64,000 nt of DNA from Parus major. Its lineage: Eukaryota; Chordata; Aves; Passeriformes; Paridae. The notes beneath the pieces were generated by a model, which saw only the letters and a program-made list of their open reading frames with translations, made no database searches and was not told the DNA's origin. A program made the translations under genes and the position numbers. This document shows, one piece after another, positions 25,209 through 37,848 of this stretch; position 1 is the first letter of the stretch, and every line of letters starts with the position of its first letter. The DNA lies in assembly GCF_001522545.3 (NCBI RefSeq), contig NC_031773.1, forward strand, positions 41,895,494 to 41,959,493, given 5' to 3'.

Positions 25209-26908
25209 GCTTTGTTGTTTTGTGTCTCTGTTCAACCTAAAGAAAAGTCCTCAGCATCCTTGGCAATTTCCTAATTTGTTTAACTCTCCTGTCACAGTGG
25301 AACACATGGATCCCTCTCTTTCTCTCCCCATCCTAACTAAATTAAACTTTTTAGTACTTTTATTTAATTAATTTCTGAGGACTGAGTGTTTGGCTTATCT
25401 TCAAAGCTGTTAATAGATCTAGATCTAAATCTTCCCACCATGATGGGGGGTATTGTTTAAATATGAACTTTTAAAACCAAAAAATCTCAGTCTTTTTCCT
25501 AATATTTTTAATAGATTTAAAAGAAAAAAATGTTCTTTTGGCTAAAGTACACACTTTTTTAAAATTTGATTTTTTTTTACTTTTCTCTTTTTAAAAGCAA
25601 ATCAAGAAGGAAGAGAAGCGGATCATAAGAGAAAACAGCAACGATAAAGTCATATATATAGAAACATTTCAAAATATATTTTAAAATAAAACCTTGGTAA
25701 TATTGATGAAAAACAAAAGGAATGTCTGCCTTCATTATTTCTGCAAATTAATAATTGAATTTTCTATAGATCTTAACTGAATTTTAAATAGATACTGGGG
25801 ATCCTTTCTTATTTCTTCTTGGTTTTAGTATGCTGTGTCAGGAAGAGGGCATCAATTGACCATTAGTTAACTGTTTCCACCCCAGCACAAAACTAGGGGA
25901 AACTTGTTTAAAGTTTCTTTTTAAAGAAATTGAGAAAGTATTTTATAGCCCTGTAGTATTCAATGCAGCCTTTATCAATAACAGAACATCTGCATTTTCC
26001 ACTCAAAATCACGTTGTTGCATTTTTTTTCTCCAATATTCTCTGACAGCAATCCATGTTTTTCATCAGACCTGACTTATCCACATGCCAAGCTGTCCAGC
26101 TTTCTTTTAAAAACTGATTTGCTGGACTGCAAGATGATAAACACCTATATAAATTCAATTTGCATCTGGTAATATCCTTTGATTTTTAGAAAGAACATGT
26201 TTCTTCTCATGTTGTAGTCTCATAATTCAGTAACTGCCTGCCTTTGGCCAGTCACAAGAGTTTTCGGCTGGTTGGATTTTTTTAGCAAGGTTTGGAAATG
26301 GATGTGAGTAAGAAAGGACTTCTGTCTCTTCATCTGCTGGTCCCACTCTTTTTGTAAAATAAAGGCCATCTGGATTTTATTTTGCACTGAAGAATGTACA
26401 GCATGTACAGAATTTTTTTCCATGTGAGAGACAGCATTCACTTCCAACTGCCTGGATTTTAAGCCTGAAAATGTTTGTGGCAAAATACCTGGCTTCAAGC
26501 ACTGCTTTCTAAAAACAAGTGTGAGCTAAGCCTGATCTTGTGGGTGAGGAGGAGGATGTTGGAGAGCCTGAAAGTTTTGAGTAACCCACTCTCAGCCATT
26601 AAAGTACTGCCCTGAACTTCATGTGGCCCATCTTAATGACATTTCAAATCCCATGGCACTGTAGAAGTTTTGGTGAGAACAGATCAAAACCATAAATAAG
26701 ACATATAACAGCTTTAAGCTGGGGGAAGGGAAAAAAACAAAACAAAACAAAAACAATAAAAAGCAGCTGAAAAGGAACTTGAGGAAAGCATAAATTTAGC
26801 CTGTGGTGTACTATGTACTCAGTGTGTGCTGGCAGAGAGGGTGGGGTTTGTTATTGTGAACTTCTCTGCTTTGCAATAACAACTCTCCCAGCAACTGCTG
26901 CCCGTGCA
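25209..26908. other. A+T-rich noncoding DNA
   Basis: No gene or transposon recognised. Contains poly-T and A-rich stretches (25480-25690) and an (AAAAC)n patch at about 26733-26763. Confidence 0.45.
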
Positions 26909-26944
26909 ATCATCACCATCATCATCATCATCATCATCATCATT
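26909..26944. repeat. (ATC)12 microsatellite
   Basis: Twelve triplets, one of them interrupted (atcacc). On the minus strand it reads as a poly-Asp run inside a short spurious open frame. Confidence 0.92.
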
Positions 26945-29404
26945 CAGAAGGAACACACAGTCTCTGTGGGGATATCTTGGGTATAATGTAGATATGAGAC
27001 ATCTTCGCACCTGAATTATGATATGTATATACTAAAGAGAACTTGGTTTTAAGGTTGATGGTGGCTTATATGGAAGGTAATGCCTCTTCTAGGAGCATGG
27101 CAAGGCTGAAGTGAGTAAGAAGGGACTCATGGTCATGTTATGCCCCTTCACCTCCAACATGGAAGGCTTTGAGGTACAAAGAGCTCAGTCCCATAATGGC
27201 TTCACTGAGCCAGCCTCTGCATTTCCTAATTTTCCTAGGGGAAATGTATCTGCCAATACAAAAGAGTACCTCATTACTCCCCTCTGGGGACAGGGCAAAA
27301 TTCCATAATCCTCAAACTGAATCTGAAAGCAAACTACAAGATTATCCCATATTCTGTGAAGTAAGGGGCCAAGATATGCTGGAAGACCCAAGCAGGAGGC
27401 TCAGGTTCAGTATAAAAGATTGATGTACAGCTAAATCTGGCCTGGGCATTTGCACCCCAACTTATCAGTAAAATAAAGCACTGCTTGCAAGTGGGAGGAG
27501 GGAGAGATGGTTTGACACTTTTCCATTCTCTCTTGAGCTATTTCAGGTTTATTAAGCTAATGAAAATCAAAAAAGGAAAAAGAGTTCAAAAAAAATGCAG
27601 TTCAAAATGAAGCATTTCAGAGGTGGAGTAACAATTTCTAAGATACATATATGCTGTGCATATTTGTACAGTCCTGAGGAGAAACTCCCAAAGCAGCAGC
27701 GTAGAAGAACTAAATGTGGCAGGCTGAACTCTCCTACGCTCATTCCTACTCCAGCTCTGTGTATCTGTAAGATAGACACAACAATTTTTTCTGCTAGTTG
27801 CAGCCATTTGAAATCTAATTGTTTGGTTTGCACTGAATGTTTAGGTTTGTCCCTATAATCAAGAGCAAAAAAAAAGGCACCTCTGTAGGGGGATTCTGAG
27901 ACAGGTGTCCGAACAAGACAGGGTCTGGTGCTGTCTGGACATCATCCATAATGGAAATCTTGGCAACTGGCAAGCCGAGTTGTTGAAATGCTCAGGAGGC
28001 TTCTGTCACAAAGATACACACAGGATGCAGGACTCACAAAAGAGTTCAGGAAGCTCAGCTGTTGTTGATTATAAGATTTCTTTTGCTTTTCTCAAGTGTA
28101 TATGAGCCAACAGATTTAAAGCCTCTTTGTTTTCCTTCAGCCACCACCTAATGGTACATTGCTGACATTCATGCTTCACACACTGTTCGCATAACTTGTT
28201 TTTCAAACTGCATCACTTGTTAAGATTGGGTTCACCTTCCCTCAGTCCCAGACAGAATGGAAACAACTCTCCCTGTATAGCACATTTCAATTTCTCCCAG
28301 ATTATTCCATTTATTAATAATTCCATTATTTAATGTTATCATCCATTGAATATCTGTTTTATCTCTCACACATATAATCACAATTGTTACCAGACTACAT
28401 ATTTTAAAAGTATGTTTGATCTGTCCCCTGTGATGTGTTTCACAAAATCACTGCCAAAAAATACTGAGGGAATTTGTGGGAAGCTACAAAAAGTTCAGCC
28501 TGCACAGTCTGCTTCATTAGGTCTAAGATTATATTTTGATTCTAAACTCAAACAGTGCTCACTGAAATGCCATCAATCAAGATAACAAATGAATTTTTAT
28601 ATGCCATATGTTCTTCAAGTGGAATTTTAATGAGATATTAAAATGTGCTTTAAAGCTCAGGTTATACACAAATATCTTAATGTTAAATATGTCAGTGTCA
28701 TACAAAATATTTGACGAAGTCAAACACCTACATAAGAGTTTATGGGTTGCATTAATTGGAAATGTCTTTTAAGCCTAAATAGACCCATTCCTCTGAATAG
28801 ACTTATTCTTTTGTAGAAGCCACCTCTTTTAACAGCAAACTTGCCCCTTTTAGTAGTAAGCATCAACCTGCCAACGACTAAGCTAGTAGAGATTCCTGCT
28901 TTTTTTGTGAAGTTACATGCATTATGTTGTTAATTTTATAGATTCGTCAGCATATCACTTTTGTCTTATCCAGTATTGATAGCTTCTGCTTTAGACAGGA
29001 ACATTTTAGAGGTCATCTTCTGTATTTCATAGATAAAATTGGCCTTTAATCTTATAGAAACATCTTAATTTTCTTCTTATCTTTGAGTCTAGCCATAATA
29101 TTAACTATTCATTGCCTATTTCAAAACCGTTGTTATTTATTCATTTGGGGTTATCATAAGCTATAAAATGTTGAGCTGCTGTCATCTCACAGGGCTCCCT
29201 TTCCTGTCTTTGTTAAGGCTGATGGCCAGGTCTTCTGGTTATGTTAGAGCTCGCAGGTGGTGCTCATGCAGCAAGCGGAGCTTGCACAGCACCCTATGTC
29301 CTGCTTCCAGCCACAAAGGGTGTTTAATGGGGATCCCACAGGTCCTTCAATTGCCCAGAAGGAGGCAACTGTTCTCATCTTTCTCCCTCTTGTTGTAAGC
29401 CCCA
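26945..29404. other. Noncoding DNA upstream of the CR1
   Basis: Unique sequence with short open frames on both strands around 27570-27860; no domains. From about 29168 composition becomes more balanced, but I could not align it to CR1 until about 29405, so it is probably ordinary flank of the truncated insertion. Confidence 0.4.
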
Positions 29405-30265
29405 GCTGTGGGAATAGAACAGCACCCTTTTTCATCAGCAGATTTGCTGATGACACCAAGCTGAGTGGTGTGGTTGACACACCTGAAGGATAGGATGCCA
29501 CCAGAGGGACCTGGACAAGATGGAGAAATGGGTCTGTGGGAATCTCATGAGGTTACACAAGACCAAGTGCAAGGTGCTGCACCTGGGTCAGGGCAACCCC
29601 TGGTACCAATCCAGGCTGGGGGATGAACAGATGGAGAGCAGCCCTGGGAGAAGGACTTGGGGTGCAGGTGGGTGAGAGGCTGGACACGAGCCAGCCATGG
29701 GCACTCCCAGCCCAGAACACCAAACATGTCCTGGGCTGCATCCAAAGCAGCGTGGGCAGCAGGGCCAGGGAGGGGATTCTGCCCCTCTGCTCTGCTCACA
29801 CCCCACCTGCAGGGCTGCATCAGCTCTGGGGTCCCAGCACAGGAAGGACATGGACCTGCTGGGGCTCTTCTGTGAGGAAAGACTAAGAGAACTGAGATTG
29901 TTCAGCCTGGAAAAGAGAAGGCTCTGGGGTGACAAATTGTGTCACTCCAGTACCTGAAGAGAGCCTAGAAGAAAGATGGAGGAGTTTTTATTAAAGAACA
30001 TGTAGTGACAGGACTACAGAGGGAATAGCTTCAAGTTGAAAGACAACAGGTTTAAATTTGGAAGAAATTCTCCACTGTGAGAGTAATGAGGCACTGGAAC
30101 AGGTTGGCCAGAGAAGCTGTGGATGCTCCATTCCTGGGAACGAATGTTTGAGATCAGGCTGGATGGGATTTTGAGCAACCGGGTCTAATGGCAGGTGTCA
30201 CTGCCCATGTCAGGGGTGATGGATCTTTAACGTTCTTTCCAGCCCAAGCCTTGATTCTATGATCT
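29405..30265 (+). mobile_element. CR1 LINE, 5'-truncated, with decayed ORF2 and 3' UTR
   Basis: This is the 3' end of a CR1 retrotransposon in sense orientation. It contains the reverse-transcriptase catalytic-loop motif FADDTKL (29443-29463). Downstream, in shifted frames, come [44 protein letters not shown] and EERLRELRLFSLEKRR, the standard order of the CR1 ORF2 C-terminus. The non-coding tail follows, with the familiar block about one lesser G+C-rich diagnostic sequence and the ending attctatgat near 30253-30262. Frameshifts, for example just after the DDTKL segment, make it inactive. CR1 copies are usually 5'-truncated like this one. Compared with the older copies in this window it is fairly well preserved. 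The 5' boundary is accurate to about 20 bases. Confidence 0.92.
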
Positions 30266-32639
30266 TACAAAGAGCCTGTAGAAGTCATATGAATCATTGA
30301 ATTGCAAGATGTGCAGCTCTTGAACAAATTTTCTTACATGTTCTTAAAGGACCTCAAGCAATACTAGAAGTAAAGCTAAGTAGGAATGTGTTTCTTTATG
30401 TAAAAATTTTATACTTTTTAGAATCAGAAAATTCAAGAGCCAATTCAGTGAAGCTTTACCAGGAAGACAAACTCTTAGATTCAAGCTGAAATTTCAAGTG
30501 GGGAATGAAGGACGAGACAGACTGAAATAATTTTTTGCTGAAATAAAAGACAACTTGGTGTCAGGGCATCCCAGTTTTTATCTGCAGCCTGAATCATGGA
30601 AAATGTGCCTTTCTTCTTGATTTGAGGATTCTTTTCTTGGTTTGATTTAGTTTAAGGTGGGTAAGGGGAATTTTTTGTTTTTTTCACTGAAAACCTGCAT
30701 TTAGTCAAGATTTTTTACTAAAGCATGATAGAAAAAAAATAAAATAAAAAAGAAAGTAAAGAACCCCCTTGTACTGGAAAGTTTCGTGGCATGTGAAAAT
30801 TATTTCCTGCTTAGCCTGAATAGTAAAACCTGGCAAAATCTCCACAGCTGTTCTTGAGTGTCTCCCTGGTGCTGGGAGTTAAACACATCAGAGGGAAAGG
30901 AACGCAGCATGAGTAACATGATGAATATTCATGTCCTGGATGTGGGTCTTGGAGTCAGCAGAAGTAAGTTTATGCCAGATGTGATGGCTCAGCCCAGACG
31001 AAGGAGACTTTCAAAGAATCCTGTGGAAAATCTGTTGTGCTCCTACTGACTGATAGAGCTCATACCTCTTCCAGCTGATGACTCAATAAAATGATTTTTA
31101 CTTTAAATTTACAGAGAGCACAACTGGGTTTAGTGTATGTGTGCAAGCTCGTAGATGTGAATGAAAACAAGCAGAGAGCCCAAAAAAATTATTTTTCATT
31201 CTTCTAGTGACTCTGAGGTGCTTTAGACATTTATGATGATTTTTTTTTTCTTTGGTACTAACACAGCTAGTGCTATTGGCAACCTCTAAATTCAAAACAA
31301 GCCTTTACCTGCTTTCTTCACTACATCCTTGTTATTTATTGTTAACCTGTGAGGGCTTTCAAGCCAATAAGACAGAATTTTAGTGAGGGTGGAAACAGCC
31401 CTGTTGGCTGACCTCAAGCAGCTTCCACATCTTAACGTGCACAAAGACAGCCCTGAGCAGGGCTGGCAGCTCTTGAAACTGCAGAGCCTCCTCAGCTTTG
31501 CCTGGTGGAACTCTGCCTTTCCCCTCTGCTAATCATTTCCTGCTCCCTCCACCCCCTTCCAAGTGTGTGGGCCCAGAAAGTACTGGCAGTCCCTCGGTTC
31601 ATTGTATGTCTGGGCTACATATTATTTACATTACAGTAGTTGCAAATGACTCCAGTTGGGACCAGAGCTTGTTTCTTTTCTTTTGTTTGTTTTCTCCTCA
31701 AATATTGAACAAATAAGAACAAAAAGTTTTTGGTCTAAACAGATCACAATTGTGAGCTGTGAGAGTGGCTATGAAAAAAAGATCCTGTGAAAAAACAGGG
31801 AAGACAAAATGAGAGAGCAAGTGACAAAGTACAAGTTCGGCTTTGATCTCACACCTGTTTCTAATAGTTTTTTTAAACACATTTCATAATTTTTAGCATG
31901 CTAAGCAACTATTTCTTATGAACTGATACCAACAATAATGCTAGAATGGTTTGATGTGTGACACCATGAACTGTATACAGAATTGAGAACCATACTTCAC
32001 ACCTAAAAGTGCTGCCCATCACATTATTTTTCTTACTCTTTCACAATTGAAAGAAAAACATTTGAGGAACTTATTCTGTGACCTGTAAAAATGATCTCAT
32101 GTGTTAACTATCCCATGCATTTTAGCCACATGGAGATAATGAAAGGAGCCAAAAGAGATCCTGTTAGAGAAATTACCTTTATGATCTGCCCTCATAATCC
32201 TTTCAGTCACAGGTAAAGGATCAGAAAAAAAAAATGTGCTCCAAAATTTAGTGTATGGTGAAAAATTGGTATCTCAATAAACCTTGATTTCCTCAATATG
32301 ATATTCTACCTCGTAGTGGTAGCAATACAGTCTAACCTGGAAAAGCAGGGAATGTATCATTTTACATAGGCTTTGCTCACCTTACTGGGATTGCTTTAGG
32401 ATAAACTGAGCAATACTTCTAAGAACCCACTGGTCACTTTGGATAACAGGATCAGAAGAGGAACAAAGAAAGTGTAGTGCCTCTATTGGCTGAAAACTTT
32501 GTGTGTGTAGAGGCACTGCAAAAAAAAGAAAAGTTATACTCTCACAACATGATAAAAATGCATTTTTTTCCTGATATAATAAAGACTTACTGGGGTATAT
32601 TAATATGCTAAAAAATTACTAGAAGGAATATCAATTAAA
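30266..32639. other. Noncoding DNA between two CR1 copies
   Basis: A+T-rich unique DNA. An A-rich tract lies at 30731-30760 and a T-run near 31241-31250. Open frames are short and without domains. No transposon ends seen. Confidence 0.45.
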
Positions 32640-33770
32640 GACAATGTGGAGGAAATAGGGAAGGGTGATTTAAAATCACCACATTAACCTGATGAAAAGA
32701 GGCTAGCAATGGAAAGGGGAACAAATGCGGGGGAGTGAGGCAGTGAAGGAGGAGGCAGATCACCACAAATACCTATCAAGAGGATGAAGCTTTATGTAAG
32801 CAGCCCATCCAAAATACAGGGTCTGCTTGGGGGATTTTAGTCACCCACTCTGTCATTGGAAAAATAAATCAGCATGATATGGAAAAGTGGTAATTCTGGA
32901 TGTGCTGGAAGCAGCAAGAAGGAAGAATTCAAGGAAAGGAAGGATGGCATAGATGAGACTAAAACGTAGGCAAATTAGGTGAAAATCACTGTGAAATTGT
33001 TAGGTTCATGATCTTTAGAAAATAAGGGGAGTAGAAAAATGCCAATGAAATTAAAGACACAGTCTTCATACATTCAGAGACTGGAAGATAAAACCACCAA
33101 AGAGACAAGAAACAACAACAAACCACAACCAAACAACAACAATACATCAGAAGAAGCATCACTTTCCTGAACAGGAGGGACTTGGGCATGAGCTATCTCA
33201 GTATGGAGAGAGAATGACAAGCCTAGATGAGACCTGCTGGTTAAAATCACAGTTTTTTCAATAATCTCAGACCTATGAGTATCACAATAAGAAAGTGGAA
33301 ACTAACCAGAGTAACAAGGATGAATATGAAAGAGCAGCACAGGCATGTGGGGACAAGAGAAGCAAGAGCTGTAAAGGATGAACAGAGAGATGTGAGTCAT
33401 AGTCATTCAGTAACGAGATCAGGAGTAAGAAGACTAAAAGGTGACAGATAAGTTAAGAAAACTGAAAAGTTTAATCCCTTCATCAATAAGAAGGTAAATG
33501 ACAATCATGCAGACATCATCTTTAACCTCAGTAACACAGGAATGAGATCTCAGGTTAGAACAGGGAATGAAGAGTAGAGAGGAGTATTTAAACAAGTTGA
33601 ATCGCTTTAGATCAACAAACTCGGATGAAATTTGCCCTAGGGGAGTTAGATAACTGGCTGAAAATGTCCCCAGGGACATTATTTGCTATATAATGCAATA
33701 TGAGGAGAGCAGGTATGGGTCCAGAAAACTGTTAAAGGCAAATTTTGAACTAGTCTTAGCTGGGAAATGA
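32640..33770 (+). mobile_element. Ancient CR1-type LINE ORF2 fossil (endonuclease to early RT)
   Basis: No single frame is open, but translating in changing frames recovers CR1 ORF2 landmarks in the right order. They are QEDEALCKQ (about 32778-32804), LGDFSHPLCHW (32827-32859, matching the apurinic endonuclease GDFNHPDICW block), NHCEIVRFMIFRK (about 32984-33022, matching SDHEIVRF), and NKDEYERAAQACGDKRSK (33313-33366, matching the EEYRN-ACRDKIRKAK linker). Last come EYLNKLNRFRST and DEICPRGVR followed by LAEN (33582-33662, matching the LNKL-F-S-GPDEIHPRVLRELA entry to the reverse transcriptase). Stops and frameshifts are frequent, so the copy is old and dead. The A-rich, purine-biased plus strand is typical of LINE sense strands. 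The ends are approximate; sequence beyond about 33770 no longer aligns. Confidence 0.85.
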
Positions 33771-34957
33771 AAATAAATATGATGCTAGTGACCACAGTCA
33801 AACATTGCAACTGTTTCCCTAATATTTTGGCACATTCGCTATCACTTACAATCTAATTTAACTTGGATGCCTTTTTCACAAGGGATGCTTTAGCTCAAAC
33901 AGAAATTGCAGGAAAATCTGTAAAATGAATTTTTTAGAATAGAAATTTTTTTTTTTATCTGGGAAACTATCAAATATTTGGGGTGTTTCAAAAGTGAAAA
34001 AACAAAGTCACAGCAGTAAGTAAATGCAATGAGCTAATCATCCTGTCTCCATAGAAACAACAGTGTTGAAGTAGTACTCAACTTGAAGTACAAGGTACAT
34101 TTTAAGACATTTGTTATTGTTTAATGCAAAGAAAAAGGTAGTGAAGGGTGATTCATCAGAGATGGCAATGGAGTGATTGGAATATGTGGGCTCAGAAATA
34201 ATACCTGGCATTACCTCACCCTCTTACAGCCGCTCTTGATCCTGCTCTTAGTGACTCCACTCTTCTCCAGACAAAACACAGTAGCATTGTCTGTATCAGC
34301 AGACCTGAAGATGGTAGACAAATGATAAATAATTATTAGATTTTTGAAGATCAAAGTTTCTTCAGGTCTATTGTATTTCTGAAATTCCATGATAAAAATA
34401 AAAAATGTCCTCTATTCCAGTTTCCTTAAAAAGTTCTTATTTTTCATGTTTTTCAATTTTATAAATTACTTGCGCTTTAAAATTAAGTTACTATAAGATT
34501 TCCTGTTGTAAACACTCATGTTTTGAAGTCCTATCTTTTCAGAATTAGCTGGTTATTTACTTGTAGTCAACAGAAAATTAAAACACAGACGTCCTGTGAA
34601 ATTACTTTTATATCACACAAAAACATAGAAGTGATTTGGGGTTTCAGATGTAAGACAAACAAAGCTAAAGCTGCAGAAATATAACTTGTTTGCTAGTTGG
34701 TGAAATGTATTTGAGTTTGTAAGTACAGGCTACAAGTCTAGACATTCAAGTTCCTCTCTTCTAAGAGTGTCTTTGAAAAAAATAGTGTTTCTCTGAAGGA
34801 ACATATATTGCTTCCCTGGGATTTCCAAAAAGGCTACATTAATGCAGAGAGCTCACAGAAATGAGAGGGGCTTTATGGCAGCTACAGGTGCAGATCAGCA
34901 TCTGATCAGCAGAACATGTTTTCACTCTACAAACATTTCTACTGAATTAAAATCACC
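33771..34957. other. Noncoding DNA, no gene seen
   Basis: A+T-rich unique sequence without recognisable features; it may hold further unrecognisable decay of the upstream LINE. Confidence 0.4.
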
Positions 34958-34973
34958 TTTTTTTTTTTTTTTT
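34958..34973. repeat. Poly-T tract (16 T)
   Basis: Uninterrupted run of T in A+T-rich DNA; no adjoining retroposed sequence recognised. Confidence 0.85.
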
Positions 34974-36929
34974 AATATCATTTTAGGGACACTGCATGTT
35001 GTCAAGAAATTCTGAAAGTGTTCTCAGAAGGTAACTGTATTTTAATAGAAACTGTTTTGATTTCAAACTATGAATACTCATAGTAAAATGATATTGATTT
35101 TAAGGATTCCATGTTCCTGTTACTTTTGCTCATTTTGTTCAACACATTTATTTTGTCAGAAAAATATTTCCTTCAAAGACAAGTTCTATTCAGTGGAAAA
35201 CCCATTCTTTTTCTGTTTATTCATTTAACATTACCACATTTCTTAAAAAGCAGTATCTGTATCTTTCTGGATGTTGTAGCATTTCCCTGCTCTAGAAGTC
35301 ATGGAGGCTGATGAGCTTCCAAAAAGTGACTGGGACTGGAAGCCAGTGCTGCCAGCACAGCAGAGCACCATACAGCACATGCCAGCTGTGAGTGCACCAG
35401 AGAATGGCCCAGAAGTGACTTGAAGCTGCCCTGTACCTTTCTCCCACACTGACTTGAAAGTTCCTTTGTGTGTAGCATTTTTCTGCTTGCAAACAGCAGG
35501 GCTAACTTGGGCCTCTTTGAAGCAGAGAAGCCAATGCAGAGGTCAGTGACAGCAGCCCACTCCCCCAGCTGTACATCTCCACTTCAGCCAGCGTGCCCTC
35601 TGACAGCTCTTGGCTGCTCAGCACTCAGGGGCTGGAAATAGTCCTATGAAAAACTGGAAAGTTTCTTTGTTTTCAGAAAGTGGTGAATTGTATCTTTTTT
35701 CAAACAAACTTTTCCAGTCATATCTCCCCCCAAACCAGGATGCTGTTTGTAGTCAAGGCGTAGTTTAAATATGCCATCCAAATCCAACAAACCTATTATT
35801 ATACACTTTACCATTCAGCTGCCACCTTTTGTTTCCTAAGGTATTTCTCCATAGCAGAGTTCAGATAAAATATTTTATCTGGCTTAGGTAACATTCCAAA
35901 GTGCTTTTTCTCTAGTATTAAAACCTTCTTTTCTGATAAAGGCAAATGAAAAAGTCTACGTGTTTGTGTGTCTTGTATTTCTTGTATGAACTTCTTTTGA
36001 CTGATGTTTATATGCATTTATCTAATGTAAGCCAAAGGGAACAACTCCATTATGAGAGAAAACCTACCACTGTGGAAAGAGATAGCAGAGTTCTTCCAGC
36101 AGTTAGCTTTGATTCATGAAAAAAAAGTTTAAATGCATACATGCTGATCTTGGAGACATTAGAAATATCTTACTTAATTTCAAGGTACTGCTCCATATTC
36201 ATAGGAAATAAATAAAAGAAAAGGCACAGTTGCAAAACACAACTGAAAATCAAATTTGTAACCAGAAGATCAGCTGAACATCCTTCCCACAACCATGGGC
36301 AATTTTCATTCACTTTAAGACAATATATATGTAAATTCCATATTCTCAGAAAAACTCTGATGTCCTTTTTTTCAGAATGAGATCATCTATTTACAATGAC
36401 ATTACCCCAGAAGACTCTGAAATTACAAAGATTTTCAAGAGATGCAGGTATTTGTGACATCCCAGAGTGTTGCACCCTGGGGTAGCTCTAGGCAGAAAGA
36501 AAAGCCTGAGGCTGTTCATAATGCTGAGAGAGAAGGGGGAAATAGAGTGATTTTAATTCTTCATCTTACCTGACTAGATAACCTGCATCTCAAAAAGAGT
36601 TGACCTGTTTTTTGTCACTGATCACCTGTTGCTGAGCCTCAGTTCCACAAGTCTCAACAGAATATTAGGAACCTTGCTGGTTTCCAGCATGATTTATCAT
36701 TCATATTCTGAATGTCTTTATCTGTTCATTTGGAGGATTGCCCAATGGGTGGAGGTGGGGAAAGTGTGAACAAAGATGACACCTCTGAGTGCTGGGGGAA
36801 CCAGGTTTGCCTACAGCAGCAGCACAATTCCTATGTCCCCATGCTCTGTTTAAGGGATGATGAGGGAGATAAAATATATGTAAGATATATGACTAAGTAG
36901 GCTCTATTAGAAAAAAAACAGCTCCAGAA
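34974..36929. other. Noncoding DNA, no gene seen
   Basis: A+T-rich apart from a more balanced patch at about 35300-35640. Short open frames on both strands without domains. No mobile-element ends seen. Confidence 0.45.
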
Positions 36930-37090
36930 ACTGGCAGTCTTGTCGTGAAGGCCAGCCTGCAAGGCCTCCACTCCTCACACATGCTACTATAGCTTTTCCC
37001 TGAATAAACTGATGCAAAAGCTGTGGGCTTGTCAGTCACTCACTCATTCGGTCACACCATTGCACACCGAGTTTCCAACGGGATGAGAGG
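36930..37090 (+). mobile_element. Possible LTR 3' tail or polyadenylation site
   Basis: An AATAAA signal at 37003-37008 is followed after about 20 bases by a G/T-rich element and a CT-rich segment with unusual CpGs for this neighbourhood (ttcggtc, accgag, caacggg). That layout resembles the R-U5 part of an avian retroviral LTR, but I could not fix ends or find a U3. It could instead be a polyadenylation site of an unseen transcript, or chance. Confidence 0.25.
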
Positions 37091-37599
37091 CAGCTTGGTG
37101 TGCAAGATGAAGTTTCCCAGAGCAGTAGGTAAATAGTACTTGCCTCAAGGCACTGAATCAGCCCTTGGAGGTGCCTTTCTCCCTGCACAGATCCCTGATA
37201 TCAATATAAAATAGCCAGATGTCTAATTTAGGCTGCCACTATCAACTTGGTGAGGGCCAAGCACTTATATCTCAAACATCACAGTAATGAAATGGTACAG
37301 CTGAAACGGCAAAGGAAAATCTGCCCTGAAACCTATTGAGCAGCAACTCAGTATTTACATACTCTAGAGAACTCATCACTTAATGAGTTGCCCAATTTTC
37401 TAGGAAGAGAAACATCCCATCATATATTTTTAGAATTTTTCAGTCCCTTGAGCTTCTCTATCCCAGCAGTTAGGAAGTTCTCCTTGGAGGGAAAATATTC
37501 ACCTTCAAATGCTACTCTTCAGCCCCTCTCTAAAACATATTCAGTGCTTAAAATGTCGTGTCAGTCCTCCCCTTTTCCAAAGATTTATCTGGGCAACAT
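37091..37599. other. Noncoding DNA upstream of LTR tail
   Basis: Unique sequence; the 5' part of the downstream LTR was looked for here and not found. Confidence 0.4.
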
Positions 37600-37848
37600 G
37601 TCACTGTTCAGGATATGTGATGAAGCCCTGCCTTCCTGCAAGTGGCTGAACACCTGCCTGCCTCTGGGAGGTGGTGAATGAATTTCTTATTTTGCTTGTC
37701 TTGCATGTGTGGATTATTAAACCTATTAAACCATCTTTATCTCAACTCATGAGTTTTCTCACTTACTTTTCTGATTTTCCACCCCATCCCACTGAGGGAA
37801 GAGTGAGTGAGAGGCTGTGTGGTGCTCATTGTTAGTTGGGGTTAAGCA
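37600..37848 (+). mobile_element. Avian endogenous retrovirus LTR, 3' part, sense
   Basis: I recognise the end of a well-known avian ERV LTR. The series is a gatg-agccctg block, ggctgaacacctgcctgc, gtggtgaatgaatt, then ATTAAA polyadenylation signals (37716-37721 and 37725-37730). It continues with ctttatctcaact, gagttttctcactt, ccatcccactgag, gagtgagtgagaggctgtgtggtgc, and a terminal ttggggttaagca where the intact family ends in ggggttaaaccaca. CpGs found in younger copies are mostly lost here, so the copy is fairly old. The U3 start and any matching partner LTR are missing; this is a 5'-truncated or decayed solo LTR. The family is recalled from knowledge of avian genomes, not from a search. 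Confidence 0.78.

Noticed and set aside
26819..27010. Minus-strand frame with a poly-Asp run
   Set aside because: The acidic run is simply the (ATC)n microsatellite translated.
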